This document shows, one piece after another, positions 8,271-16,108 of a stretch of DNA of 36,819 nt. Both the position numbers and the translations under genes were made by a program. The notes beneath the pieces are model-generated. The model was not told where the DNA came from, searched no databases, and saw nothing but the letters and a program-made list of their open reading frames with translations. Origin of the DNA: an uncultured Lachnospiraceae bacterium. Its GTDB lineage: Bacteria; Bacillota; Clostridia; Lachnospirales; Lachnospiraceae. The stretch spans positions 1-36,819 of the forward strand of contig CAJUCC010000084.1 in assembly GCA_910585205.1 (NCBI GenBank). Reading direction: 5' to 3'. Numbering within the stretch: position 1 is the stretch's first letter; every line of letters begins with the position of its first letter.

Positions 8271-9206
8271 CTATGACAGTGTGTAAACGGACAACCCGAT
8301 AAAGATCAGAATCGTCACAAGCGTGTTCATGGACAGGGTTGTGGAAATATAGACACCTTCGGCATCCACGTCCGCGTACAGCGGTATGATGAAAGGCGCC
8401 GGCAGTGAGAATAACAGGATCATTGCCGTAAACAGGTTTTTGTCAAATGGCACAATGCTGAACATAACAAGGGCGGAAAGGCAGAGAAGCAATCCCATCA
8501 CGAGAATACGCAGTGCGATTGTCTTTACGACCGGCCCGATCAGCTCCTTTTTCACGGACAGTTCATAACCTACGATTATCAGTATCATACCGGATGTCGG
8601 CAGCGTAATCATCTGAATCGTCTCGCGGAAAATGCCGCCGGCGGCAGAGCCGTCGATCAGACTGCCGAGTCCGGTGACGCCTGTGATGATACCGACCGCA
8701 ACGCCCTGAAAAGCAGGGTTTTTCAGCATGCCGAAAAAGATTCCTTTGGCATTGGTTTTCTGTCCGGCAGCGTTTTTCAACAGTGTCAGATAGATTGTAT
8801 AGACAAAGATTACCTGCCCCAGATCGACCGTTGCCATATAGGAGAGATTGTCGGTTCCGGCCAGCAGCCCGAAAAGGGCATAACCGAGCATTCCGACTTC
8901 GAAACCGGATAAGAGATACGGCATCAGTTTGGAATTCGCGACAAAGCGGTTCAGAAAATGCCCCGCGGCGAGCGCCAGACAGCAGCTTGTAAACACGATG
9001 GCAAACGACAGCAGGCTTTTGGCGGAATAGCTGGTTGTATAAAATGCCTGAAACAAGACAACCGGCAGTGTGATATTGGATATGACACCTTTGATGCCGG
9101 ACAGACCTTCCTTGGATACCAGGCCTTTTGTGCGGCACAGGTATCCAAGGAATATCATAATCAGCACCGGAAGCACCATTTCCAGTACGGAAATTATCTG
9201 CTGCAT
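8271..9206 (-). CDS. AEC-family permease in the lsrRK arm
   Basis: The 311-residue membrane protein has about ten hydrophobic segments in two halves of five separated by a central polar stretch, the layout of the auxin efflux carrier (AEC) family. Typical family features are the N-terminal LPVLIMIFLGYLCRTKG and the unwound GMLGYALFGLL region. Bacterial AEC members move organic acids such as malate or malonate, or unknown solutes. It starts 5 nt after the cupin stop, with GAGG about 12 nt upstream, and is the last gene of a leftward run lsrR-lsrK-cupin-AEC. A role linked to AI-2 or its breakdown products is an inference from position only. Confidence 0.85.
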   Translation of the reverse strand: MQQIISVLEMVLPVLIMIFLGYLCRTKGLVSKEGLSGIKGVISNITLPVVLFQAFYTTSYSAKSLLSFAIVFTSCCLALAAGHFLNRFVANSKLMPYLLSGFEVGMLGYALFGLLAGTDNLSYMATVDLGQVIFVYTIYLTLLKNAAGQKTNAKGIFFGMLKNPAFQGVAVGIITGVTGLGSLIDGSAAGGIFRETIQMITLPTSGMILIIVGYELSVKKELIGPVVKTIALRILVMGLLLCLSALVMFSIVPFDKNLFTAMILLFSLPAPFIIPLYADVDAEGVYISTTLSMNTLVTILIFIGLSVYTLS

Positions 9207-9211
9207 AAGAC

Positions 9212-9550
9212 TTAATCAACCTCGACTTTGTCAACTTCCTGGAAGGGTGCCAGTGTGGAAACCATTCTGACCGGCGCATCATAGCGGTTGATAACATAAT
9301 GCACTTCTTTCGGCTCGATATGAATCAGTTGTCCCTGGGTTAAGGTATGTACGGTACCGTCTACCTCAATGTCCACCTTGCCTTCCAGAATATAAAAGTT
9401 TTCTTCCATTATATTGTGATAGTGTGCTTTGAAGTCCTGGCCTGCCTGAAACTGTACGATGGCAAAGTTGGAGCGGGGACCCTTCATCAGATATTTGGGA
9501 CCGCTGTCACCAAAACGGTACTCCTTCTCTTTTTCATCAATAATAAACAT
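9212..9550 (-). CDS. Small single-domain cupin protein in the lsrRK arm
   Basis: The 112-residue protein is one cupin_2 beta-barrel. Metal-ligand motif 1 reads HYHNIMEENFYILEG (HxH...E) and motif 2 is PKEVHYVIN with the later His. It has no signal peptide. Small cupins include sugar isomerases, epimerases and sensors, so the reaction cannot be assigned. The ribosome site AAGGAGG is ideal for ATG 9550. It lies 38 nt downstream of lsrK and overlaps the transcription unit of the AEC permease. Since lsrG is missing here, this cupin is a possible replacement in phospho-AI-2 processing, which is an inference. Confidence 0.88.
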   Translation of the reverse strand: MFIIDEKEKEYRFGDSGPKYLMKGPRSNFAIVQFQAGQDFKAHYHNIMEENFYILEGKVDIEVDGTVHTLTQGQLIHIEPKEVHYVINRYDAPVRMVSTLAPFQEVDKVEVD

Positions 9551-9588
9551 GTTGTATCCTCCTTATTATAATTGGTATCGTAATATTG

Positions 9589-11151
9589 TTATACGCCGGG
9601 TGCGGACCACATATTTCTGGTAAGTTTCTGATCGGCAAGTTTCAGCTGCGCCGCGTATACGATGCGCCAGTTGTCATAAAGTCCGACATAGACTGCTGCA
9701 TTTTCCGCATTGGGATAATAGGTGTGTTCGATCTTGACAACCTTTTTCACCGTTTCGGCTACGTCGTCGTATATGCCGACTCCTTTGCCTGCCAGAATCG
9801 CGGCGCCGAGAGCGGTTGCCTCTTTCACCTTGGGTACATGCACCGGAATATTCAATACATCCGACACAATCTGGCACCAAAGCGGGCTTTTGGAAGCGCC
9901 GGAGGCAAAAATAATCTCTGTGGGCGCTTTGCCGGTTACGGATGTCACCAGCTCGATATTGCCCTTTGTTACCATGGCTGAATTTTCCATAATGGCACGA
10001 TAGAAAGTATAACGGTTATATTTTTCCGGATCCAGCGCAAAGTTGGTAAATGTGGGAGCGGCATGCTTCCAGGATATATAATTCATAACATCCGAGAAAG
10101 CACAGAACATACCGTAACATCCCGCGGGAATTTTTTCCGCCTTTTCGTTCATCAGATCGTAGGTATCCCGCCCGGTTTCCTCAGCCAGTTTCTTTTCGGG
10201 CTGACAGAAGGCATCCCGGTACCAGCGCATAATCAAACCGGGATAAAATGCCAGCGCTTCATACTGCCAGAGATCGGGCAGCGCGTGACAGTTTACGCGC
10301 ACGCGGCAGTCGTCGTCGGTTTTGGCTACCGGCGTATTGTATTCAAACTGCCAGAAACTGCCGCCGAACACGGCGCCCTGTCCGGGATTCACCAGGCCCA
10401 CACCGATGCATCCGAGCTGTGCATCGCCGCCGCCGGCCACAACGGGGGTCCCAGCTGCGAGACCGGTCAGTGCAGCGGCTTCTTCGCTGACATTGGCAAC
10501 GATCTGTCCGCTTTCATATACTTTCGGGAAAATACCGGTTTTCAATCCGCATTTTTCCATAATGGAAGTATCCCAGTCGCGGGTTGCGAGATCGAAAATG
10601 CCGGTGGTTGAGCCGTTGCTTGGTTCGATGGACATTACGCCGGTGAGTTTTAAGATCAGCCAGTCGTTGAACATACCCACATAGGCGGTTTTTTCATAGA
10701 TCTCCGGCATTTTGTTTTTCACCCATAAGATGCGGGGCAGAGCGCCCAGCGCGTAGGTCTGGCCGGATACTTTATAGATTTCCCGTTCCAGTTCGGGCGA
10801 TTTTTGAATCAGCTCGATAACTTCGTCATCGGAACGCGCGTCTACATTGGCGCAGGCCCAGATTTCATGATAATCTTTATCATAGAGCAAGATACCTTCG
10901 CGCATACAGGTCGTGGAAACGGCAGCGATTTCCGAGGCGTCGATTCCGGTATCTGCGAGGACATCCCGGATGCAGCCGCTTGCCAGTTCCCAGTTATGTG
11001 TCCAGTCAAAGTCCATGGAGCCGGGGAAACGGGGATCTTCTTTGTGTTCCCATTCCTGCTGGGAGACACCGAGCTGATTTCCGTCCAGATCAAAGAGTAC
11101 GGCGCGTACACTACCCGTTCCGGCATCCAGTGCCATTAAATAGTTTCCCAT
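9589..11151 (-). CDS. lsrK: Autoinducer-2 kinase
   Basis: LsrK phosphorylates imported AI-2 (open-chain DPD) at C5 with ATP, trapping it in the cytoplasm and producing the ligand of LsrR. The 520-residue FGGY kinase shows the first nucleotide loop MALDAGTGSVRAVLFD, then MREGILLYD, CANVDARSDDEV, the catalytic Asp in GGGDAQLG, and the second loop FASGASKSPLWCQI. It resembles remembered E. coli LsrK along its whole length, including the unusual ending (MWSAPGV against LWKAPGL), which makes xylulokinase or glycerol kinase unlikely. AGGAGGT lies 5-6 nt before ATG 11151. It follows lsrR by 26 nt. Confidence 0.93.
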   Translation of the reverse strand: MGNYLMALDAGTGSVRAVLFDLDGNQLGVSQQEWEHKEDPRFPGSMDFDWTHNWELASGCIRDVLADTGIDASEIAAVSTTCMREGILLYDKDYHEIWACANVDARSDDEVIELIQKSPELEREIYKVSGQTYALGALPRILWVKNKMPEIYEKTAYVGMFNDWLILKLTGVMSIEPSNGSTTGIFDLATRDWDTSIMEKCGLKTGIFPKVYESGQIVANVSEEAAALTGLAAGTPVVAGGGDAQLGCIGVGLVNPGQGAVFGGSFWQFEYNTPVAKTDDDCRVRVNCHALPDLWQYEALAFYPGLIMRWYRDAFCQPEKKLAEETGRDTYDLMNEKAEKIPAGCYGMFCAFSDVMNYISWKHAAPTFTNFALDPEKYNRYTFYRAIMENSAMVTKGNIELVTSVTGKAPTEIIFASGASKSPLWCQIVSDVLNIPVHVPKVKEATALGAAILAGKGVGIYDDVAETVKKVVKIEHTYYPNAENAAVYVGLYDNWRIVYAAQLKLADQKLTRNMWSAPGV

Positions 11152-11177
11152 TATATTACCTCCTGTAAAAGAATTGG

Positions 11178-12110
11178 TCAGTCCTGATACAACAGCGCCG
11201 CGGTGCTCTCGTCGGTAATCAGAATATCCAGATACCCGCCCTTTAAAGCGGCTGTTATGGCAGAGACTTTATGTTTTCCGGCGGCTACACCGATCACGTT
11301 TTCCAGTTCGTTCAGCGTATCCAGCGGTACGCTGACAAGCCGGGAATCAATATCGGTGTCCACCAGATTGCCGTCCTTATCAATAAAATGGCAGATCACA
11401 TCGCCCACGGCTCCCTTCATATTTAAAAGAAGGAAGTCATTGTGACCCAGTATGGAAGATTTTAATATGGTGGCGCTGTTGTCCATGGCGCCGATTCCGA
11501 CTATCGTCATGCTGGCAAGGCGTATCATACTCGAAACTTCGCTGACGGAGCTTTCGTTGCGGATGGCTTCGGCCATTTCCCGGGAAGACATAATAAGCGG
11601 TGCGGGAATCAGATAGAGCTTCGCATTGAAAATATTGGACTCCGAGTTGGGCAGATAATATCCGACGCCGCCGGTCAGAGAAACAAAGGAAACGGAGGTT
11701 TCCAGATTTTTGGCGAGATATTCGATGGTCCGGGAGGACGTATCGCCATAGCCGAAATTGATATAACAGTTGTCGGTGATATGGTTGGAGATATAGATGG
11801 AAGCCGCTTTTGCTATCGTATCGTTGACACCGGCCGCATTTGGATTGGTCGGGACGATATAACAGTCTTTCAGATGATAGGTTTCCATCAGCCTGGTTTC
11901 CATCTCGTGCCGCTTGTCAAAAGAAGACGAAATGCGGAACTGCACCACACCGGTCTGGCGGGCCTTCTCCAGCAGTTTGATAACCCGCATGCGGGAAATA
12001 CCCAGCTGATCCGCTATGGCCTGCTGCGTCAGATTTTCCATATAATAATACCAGGCGATTTTAATCATTAAATTTTCTTCGAAATCCGATGCCGCGTCGT
12101 ACATAGCCAT
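11178..12110 (-). CDS. lsrR: SorC/DeoR-family regulator of the lsr locus
   Basis: LsrR represses lsr genes until phospho-AI-2 binds. The 310-residue protein has an N-terminal helix-turn-helix (IAWYYYMENLTQQAIADQLGISRMRVIKLLEKA). The sugar-binding domain has FGYGDTSSRTIEYL, SLTGGVGYY, IPAPLIMSS, IVGIGAM, KGAVGD and a closing ITDESTAALL. These blocks follow E. coli LsrR in the same order. ATG 12110 is chosen because AGGGG lies just upstream and family members start about 15 residues before the HTH; an upstream in-frame ATG at 12179 lies within 15 bases of the predicted transcription start and has no ribosome site. It is first gene of the leftward arm, divergent from lsrA. Confidence 0.92.
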   Translation of the reverse strand: MAMYDAASDFEENLMIKIAWYYYMENLTQQAIADQLGISRMRVIKLLEKARQTGVVQFRISSSFDKRHEMETRLMETYHLKDCYIVPTNPNAAGVNDTIAKAASIYISNHITDNCYINFGYGDTSSRTIEYLAKNLETSVSFVSLTGGVGYYLPNSESNIFNAKLYLIPAPLIMSSREMAEAIRNESSVSEVSSMIRLASMTIVGIGAMDNSATILKSSILGHNDFLLLNMKGAVGDVICHFIDKDGNLVDTDIDSRLVSVPLDTLNELENVIGVAAGKHKVSAITAALKGGYLDILITDESTAALLYQD

Positions 12111-12138
12111 CCTGTGCCCCTGTAAATAAGGTATTTTA

Positions 12139-12151
12139 CGGGCAAAGCCCG
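12139..12151 (-). other. Small hairpin in the lsrR leader
   Basis: CGGGC-AAA-GCCCG forms a 5-bp hairpin in the untranslated leader of lsrR. Next to it, GTAAATA and TATTTTAC (12122-12139) form an imperfect inverted repeat about 12 nt before the lsrR start. Either could be an operator half-pair or a leader structure; nothing more can be said. Confidence 0.3.
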
Positions 12152-12198
12152 ATAAGTGAAACAAAAGTTTTAATACCAATCAAATGTATGCTAAAAAC

Positions 12199-12227
12199 AG
12201 TATACCAACCGGGCCGGAAAAAGTCAA
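12199..12227 (-). promoter_or_regulatory. Sigma-A promoter of lsrR-lsrK-cupin-AEC
   Basis: On the minus strand TTGACT (12227-12222) and TATACT (12204-12199) are separated by exactly 17 nt. Transcription would start near 12192, giving a leader of about 80 nt before ATG 12110. Confidence 0.75.
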
Positions 12228-12311
12228 TGTGTATCTGAAAAAATATAAGCGGGGTTTCGCATATTCTATAATTAAGGAAAAAATACAGAAAAAGCATTGG
12301 AAAAAGTATAC

Positions 12312-12338
12312 AAATATTCTTCGCGCAGGGGAATATTT
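12312..12338. promoter_or_regulatory. Inverted repeat upstream of lsrA, candidate operator
   Basis: Perfect 8-nt arms AAATATTC (12312-12319) and GAATATTT (12331-12338) flank an 11-nt spacer. The centre lies about 70 nt upstream of the predicted lsrA transcription start. It could bind LsrR or another dimeric regulator; no family consensus was matched. Confidence 0.35.
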
Positions 12339-12361
12339 TTGTCGAAAAGGGGTTTTGGGTA

Positions 12362-12390
12362 TTGACAAATACGGGATTAAACCGTATCAT
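12362..12390 (+). promoter_or_regulatory. Sigma-A promoter of lsrACDBF
   Basis: TTGACA (12362-12367) matches the -35 consensus perfectly. It is followed after 17 nt by TATCAT (12385-12390). Transcription should begin near 12397, leaving about 57 nt of leader before ATG 12454. Confidence 0.8.
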
Positions 12391-12391
12391 G

Positions 12392-12403
12392 GTTTTATAA
12401 AAC
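12392..12403. promoter_or_regulatory. Palindrome at the lsrA start site, candidate repressor operator
   Basis: GTTTTATAAAAC is a perfect 12-bp palindrome directly downstream of the -10 hexamer and covers the predicted transcription start. This is a usual place for a repressor operator, so it is a candidate LsrR site. Confidence 0.4.
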
Positions 12404-12453
12404 AAAATATCATGATGTACACAAATGTTTTGAGTTGGAATGGGGGATAGGAA

Positions 12454-13989
12454 ATGCAAACAGCTGGCATGCAACAAGAGAGAAACGTACTGCTGTCCAT
12501 TCAGAATATACATAAAGCATTCGGCCTGAATCAGGTATTAAAAGGAATTAATATGGAACTGGCAGAGGGCGAAGTGCTCTCTCTGATTGGTGGGAACGGA
12601 GCCGGTAAGAGCACATTGATGAAGATTATCATGGGAATTTATCAGCCGGACGAAGGTTCCATTTCCATACGGGGAGAACAGGTGCATTTGAGCAAACCGT
12701 CTATCGCGCTTGCAAAAGGCATCTATATGGTGCCGCAGGAACCGATGTTGTTTCCCAATATGACCGTGGAAGAAAATATTATCATCGGTTTTGACGAAAA
12801 ACCGGCAGAGCTGCACAAACGGCTTGTGGCGCAGATGGAAGAGGTCGGCTGGAAGATGGATTTAAACCGCAAGGCCAGCAGCCTTTCGATTGCGGAACAG
12901 CAGCTTGTGGAGATTCTCCGCGGTCTGCTGCGGCAGGCACAGGTTTTGATTCTGGATGAACCGACCAGTGCACTGACTTTCGATGAAGCCGAAAGCCTTT
13001 TTGCGTGTGTGAATGACCTTCGATCCAAAGGGATCGGCATTATATATATCACGCACCGTCTGACGGAAGTCTTCGAGATTTCCACGAGTGTGGCCATCAT
13101 GCGTGACGGTGTGATTACCCTGAGCGGTCAGGTAAGCGAATTTACGAAAGAAGCGCTTGTCCGTGGTCTGCTTCCCGCAAACAGTGAAAGCGAAAAGGAA
13201 GCGGGAGAGGAAACGGCCCATGCGATCGACTATAAAAATCAAAAGCCGGTGCTGGAGATTAAAAATTTCAGCGGCTATGGGTTTAATGATATTTCCCTGG
13301 AGCTGTATCCGGGAGAAATTCTGGGGGTTGCCGGTGTTGTGGGCGCCGGGCGCACGGAGCTTGCGACAACGATCTTCGGCAGAGACAAAGTTCTCGGCGG
13401 GCAGGTGATTCTCGACGGCAGGGATATTACGGGACTTTCGACAAAAAAGGTGATGGAGGCCGGTCTGAACTATGTGCCGGAAGACCGGCATCTGCACGGT
13501 CTGTTCAAGATTGCGGACGTGGCGGTCAATACGACATCCGCGCTTCTCTCGGAGAAGGTGATGGGCAAGTTCCTGCTGAACAGAAAAAAAGAAAGAGAAG
13601 TGACACAGAAATATATCGATGATTTTCGGATAAAAGTGACCGGACAGTCGCAGCTGACAGGAAGCCTTTCCGGCGGCAATCAGCAAAAGATCGTAATCGG
13701 ACGCAGCCTTTCCACGACGCCCAAGGTGGTCATACTCGATGAACCGACCCGCGGGATTGACGCGGGAGCCCGCGGCGACGTGTATACGATCATTCATCAG
13801 CTCCGCAGACAGGGCGTGTCTGTGCTTTTGATTTCTTCCGATATGGAAGAAATTGTAGAGCTTTCTGACAGAGTCGTATCCGTGTTCCAGGGACGGATCA
13901 ATGCCGAGTTCCAAAAAGGGGACATCAATCAGGACAATCTGATGGCGGCGGCATTTGATGTTAAGACGAAGAAAGAGGTGGGGGCATGA
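12454..13989 (+). CDS. lsrA: AI-2 ABC importer, fused ATPase subunit
   Basis: LsrA supplies both ATPase domains of the AI-2 importer. The 511-residue protein has the sugar-importer tandem layout. Domain 1 shows Walker A GGNGAGKST, the degenerate signature LSIAEQQLVEIL and Walker B LILDEPTSAL. Domain 2 (from about residue 265) has the altered P-loop GVVGAGRTEL, the signature LSGGNQQK and VILDEPTRGID. The same architecture occurs in RbsA and MglA, but the neighbours LsrC, D, B, F, K and R identify it. ATG 12454 has a G-rich site (GGGGGATAGG) upstream. Its TGA overlaps the lsrC start by 4 nt (ATGA), implying coupled translation. Confidence 0.92.
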   Translation: MQTAGMQQERNVLLSIQNIHKAFGLNQVLKGINMELAEGEVLSLIGGNGAGKSTLMKIIMGIYQPDEGSISIRGEQVHLSKPSIALAKGIYMVPQEPMLFPNMTVEENIIIGFDEKPAELHKRLVAQMEEVGWKMDLNRKASSLSIAEQQLVEILRGLLRQAQVLILDEPTSALTFDEAESLFACVNDLRSKGIGIIYITHRLTEVFEISTSVAIMRDGVITLSGQVSEFTKEALVRGLLPANSESEKEAGEETAHAIDYKNQKPVLEIKNFSGYGFNDISLELYPGEILGVAGVVGAGRTELATTIFGRDKVLGGQVILDGRDITGLSTKKVMEAGLNYVPEDRHLHGLFKIADVAVNTTSALLSEKVMGKFLLNRKKEREVTQKYIDDFRIKVTGQSQLTGSLSGGNQQKIVIGRSLSTTPKVVILDEPTRGIDAGARGDVYTIIHQLRRQGVSVLLISSDMEEIVELSDRVVSVFQGRINAEFQKGDINQDNLMAAAFDVKTKKEVGA

Positions 13990-15017
13990 AGTACATAAAG
14001 AAATTGACAAAAGCCCGGGAAGCGAGCAGTTTCCTGTTTCTGATCGTTTTGTTTGCCATTGTGGGATGCATCAATGTTAATTTTCTGGCTCCTTCCAGTA
14101 TTGCGGCATGTTTTAATGACAGTGTTGTCTTTACGCTGCTGGCTGTGGGGATGGCGTTTGCTATTTTTATCGGGGAAATCGATGTTTCCGTCGGCGCCAA
14201 TCTGGGATTTACCGCTTCCGTGGTGGGGTCGCTGCTGCGGGACGGCCATAACTGGCTGTTTTGCTTTGCCGTAGGTATTTTGATCGGCGCCGTTATCGGC
14301 CTGATTAACGGATGGGGTGTGGCGGTGCTGAATATTCCGTCTCTGATCTTTACACTCGGTACCAACGGTGTGCTGCGCGGTCTGATTTATGTCTATACGG
14401 ACGGCGCGTGGGTGGAAAATCTGCCGGCTTCCTTTACGGCATTTGCTTCCAAACCGCTGATCGGGGATCTGACCGTATTTTATACCGTTGCACTGGCGGC
14501 GGTTATCGGAATTCATATATTGCTGACGAGGACGAAAAGGGGAAAGTATTTTATTGCGGTGGGAGATAATGTAAACGGTGCGATTCTGGTGGGGATTCCC
14601 ACAATGTGGACGAAGATCGGTGCCTATGTGCTCTGCGGCATTTTCGCAGCGGTTGCCAGCATTTTGTATGCATCCCGAATCGGTTTTATCACGGCGATTG
14701 CGGGGAACGGTTATGAGATGAAAGCCATTGCAGCCTGCGTAATCGGCGGTATCAGCCTCTCCGGCGGACTGGGGAGCGTGATCGGCGCTTCCATCGGCGC
14801 GGTGATTATGTCGAGTGTAAGCCGTATCCTTGTATTTATGGGCTTTTCTTCTGATTATGATAACACCATCACCGGTGTTATGCTGATTACGATTGTCGTT
14901 CTGGACGCGCTGATGCAGCGGCATGCGGCAGAACGCATCCGGCGTGAACGCCTGCGGGCAAGAGCTTCCGGTACGGCCGGCGGCAGCGTGAGCACGGAAG
15001 GGGGAGAGCAGGCATGA
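13986..15017 (+). CDS. lsrC: AI-2 ABC importer permease subunit LsrC
   Basis: This is one of two membrane subunits forming the AI-2 channel. The 343-residue protein has eight or more hydrophobic segments. Features shared with E. coli LsrC include the IDVSVGAN segment after the third helix, IPSLIFTLGTNGVLRGL, and GYEMKAIAACVIGGISLSGG, the coupling region of BPD_transp_2 permeases that contacts the ATPase. The C-terminus ends in a charged cytoplasmic tail rich in Arg and Gly, as in E. coli. ATGA overlaps join it to lsrA upstream and lsrD downstream, so the three genes are probably translated as a block. Confidence 0.92.
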   Translation: MKYIKKLTKAREASSFLFLIVLFAIVGCINVNFLAPSSIAACFNDSVVFTLLAVGMAFAIFIGEIDVSVGANLGFTASVVGSLLRDGHNWLFCFAVGILIGAVIGLINGWGVAVLNIPSLIFTLGTNGVLRGLIYVYTDGAWVENLPASFTAFASKPLIGDLTVFYTVALAAVIGIHILLTRTKRGKYFIAVGDNVNGAILVGIPTMWTKIGAYVLCGIFAAVASILYASRIGFITAIAGNGYEMKAIAACVIGGISLSGGLGSVIGASIGAVIMSSVSRILVFMGFSSDYDNTITGVMLITIVVLDALMQRHAAERIRRERLRARASGTAGGSVSTEGGEQA

Positions 15018-16018
15018 ATAAGATAAAAAAGACATTTTTAAACTGGGAAATGTTTCTGTTGGGAATCCTGATTCTGGAGTTTGTTGTATTCGGTGCAAAA
15101 AATGCCAAGTTTTTAATGCCGCGGGTGCTCCTTGCCAGTGTCAATGACTTTATTGCGATCTGCTTTATCGCATTGTTTGTAACCTTTGTCATGATAACGG
15201 GAGGCATTGATATTCAGGCGGCGTCGATCGTCGGGTTTACATCGATTATTATCGGTGTGGGCTGGCAGGACGGCGGAATGAATATCTGGACGGCGGCCGT
15301 GCTTGCCATAATCGTGTCGGCAGTCTGCGGCGCCCTTTCCGGTTTCTTTATCGCCTATTGCGGTGTGCAGGCGATGGTCGTCACCCTTGGCGGTAGTTTC
15401 CTCTATGCGGGGTTTGCCCTGCTGGTATCGAATCTGTCTGCGACCGAGGCGTATCAGGGAATCAGCGGTTTCCCCGATGACTTCAAGGTGATTTCCAAAT
15501 TTAAGCTGTTTGATGTGATTCCAAGCCAGCTGCTGGCGTTTGCCGTATTGGTTGTTATCGCATATATCCTGTTACATAAGACCAAATACGGAAGAAGCAT
15601 TTTTCTGGTGGGAATCAATCAGGAAGCGGCGGAGTATTCCGGCATCAATACAAGACTGGTTATTCTGAGCACTTATGTGCTCTCGGCGATCAGCGCTGCG
15701 CTCGCGGGCATTATGCTGACGTCGTATCTGGGAACGGCAAAGAGTGATCTGGGTGCGAATCTGACACTGAATATAATTACGGCGGTCGTGCTGGGCGGTA
15801 CGCTCAGTACCGGCGGTAAGGGAAGCGTGATCGGCACGGCGCTGGCTTCTCTGGTAATCGGTATCCTGCGGTTTGGCCTTCCGCTTTGTTTTAAGGTAAA
15901 TACCCAGTATCTGGATATTCCGGTGGGAGTTCTGCTGCTTGTTGTGGTAATCGGCCGCGCCATCGTGTCGAGACCCGAGACAGCCGTATTTTTCAAAAAA
16001 TTACAAAAAGGCAGTTGA
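15014..16018 (+). CDS. lsrD: AI-2 ABC importer permease subunit LsrD
   Basis: This is the second membrane subunit of the importer, 334 residues, with about eight to ten hydrophobic segments. It shows GGIDIQAASIVGFTS, VQAMVVTLGGSFLYAGFALL, the GISGFPDDF loop and the coupling helix region SDLGANLTLNIITAVVLGG; all follow remembered LsrD in order. It starts within the lsrC stop (ATGA). A 90-nt gap with two hairpins separates it from lsrB, so the binding-protein gene may be expressed at a different level from the membrane genes. Confidence 0.92.
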   Translation: MNKIKKTFLNWEMFLLGILILEFVVFGAKNAKFLMPRVLLASVNDFIAICFIALFVTFVMITGGIDIQAASIVGFTSIIIGVGWQDGGMNIWTAAVLAIIVSAVCGALSGFFIAYCGVQAMVVTLGGSFLYAGFALLVSNLSATEAYQGISGFPDDFKVISKFKLFDVIPSQLLAFAVLVVIAYILLHKTKYGRSIFLVGINQEAAEYSGINTRLVILSTYVLSAISAALAGIMLTSYLGTAKSDLGANLTLNIITAVVLGGTLSTGGKGSVIGTALASLVIGILRFGLPLCFKVNTQYLDIPVGVLLLVVVIGRAIVSRPETAVFFKKLQKGS

Positions 16019-16038
16019 CCACGGGAAAAGAAATTCAT

Positions 16039-16057
16039 GCGAAATATTTTATTTTGC
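16039..16057 (+). other. Intercistronic hairpin 1 (lsrD-lsrB)
   Basis: GCGAAATA (16039-16046) pairs with TATTTTGC (16050-16057) in an 8-bp stem with one G-U pair and a 3-nt loop. No T-run follows, so it is more likely an mRNA stability element for lsrACD than a terminator. Confidence 0.4.
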
Positions 16058-16059
16058 GG

Positions 16060-16084
16060 TATTCAAAGCATCAGCTTTTGAATA
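16060..16084 (+). other. Intercistronic hairpin 2, just before the lsrB ribosome site
   Basis: TATTCAAAGC (16060-16069) pairs with GCTTTTGAATA (16074-16084), with one bulged base and the loop ATCA. The stem ends about 10 nt before AGGAGG. Such 5' stems often protect binding-protein mRNAs from decay; a role here is inferred. Confidence 0.5.
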
Positions 16085-16108
16085 TAGAGAAAAAAGGAGG
16101 AAAAAGTA

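Noticed and set aside
9586..11139. Several plus-strand frames inside lsrK
   Set aside because: All are antisense shadows of the kinase gene; none has a ribosome site or family motif.
9589..11151. Xylulokinase or glycerol kinase instead of LsrK
   Set aside because: Both are FGGY kinases, but whole-length resemblance to LsrK, the shared C-terminal ending and the lsr neighbours decide for AI-2 kinase.
12184..12450. 88-codon plus-strand frame in the lsrR-lsrA intergenic region
   Set aside because: It contains the lsrA promoter, has no ribosome site and its product is Lys/Ile/Tyr-rich as expected from AT-rich non-coding DNA.
12111..12453. Catabolite-response element (cre) for CcpA near the lsr promoters
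   Set aside because: I looked for the WTGNAANCGNWNNCA pattern on both strands and found no acceptable match, so no CcpA site is claimed.
13929..15098. Long minus-strand frame over lsrC
   Set aside because: It is the antisense of a conserved permease; the product is rich in His, Arg and Gln without structure.
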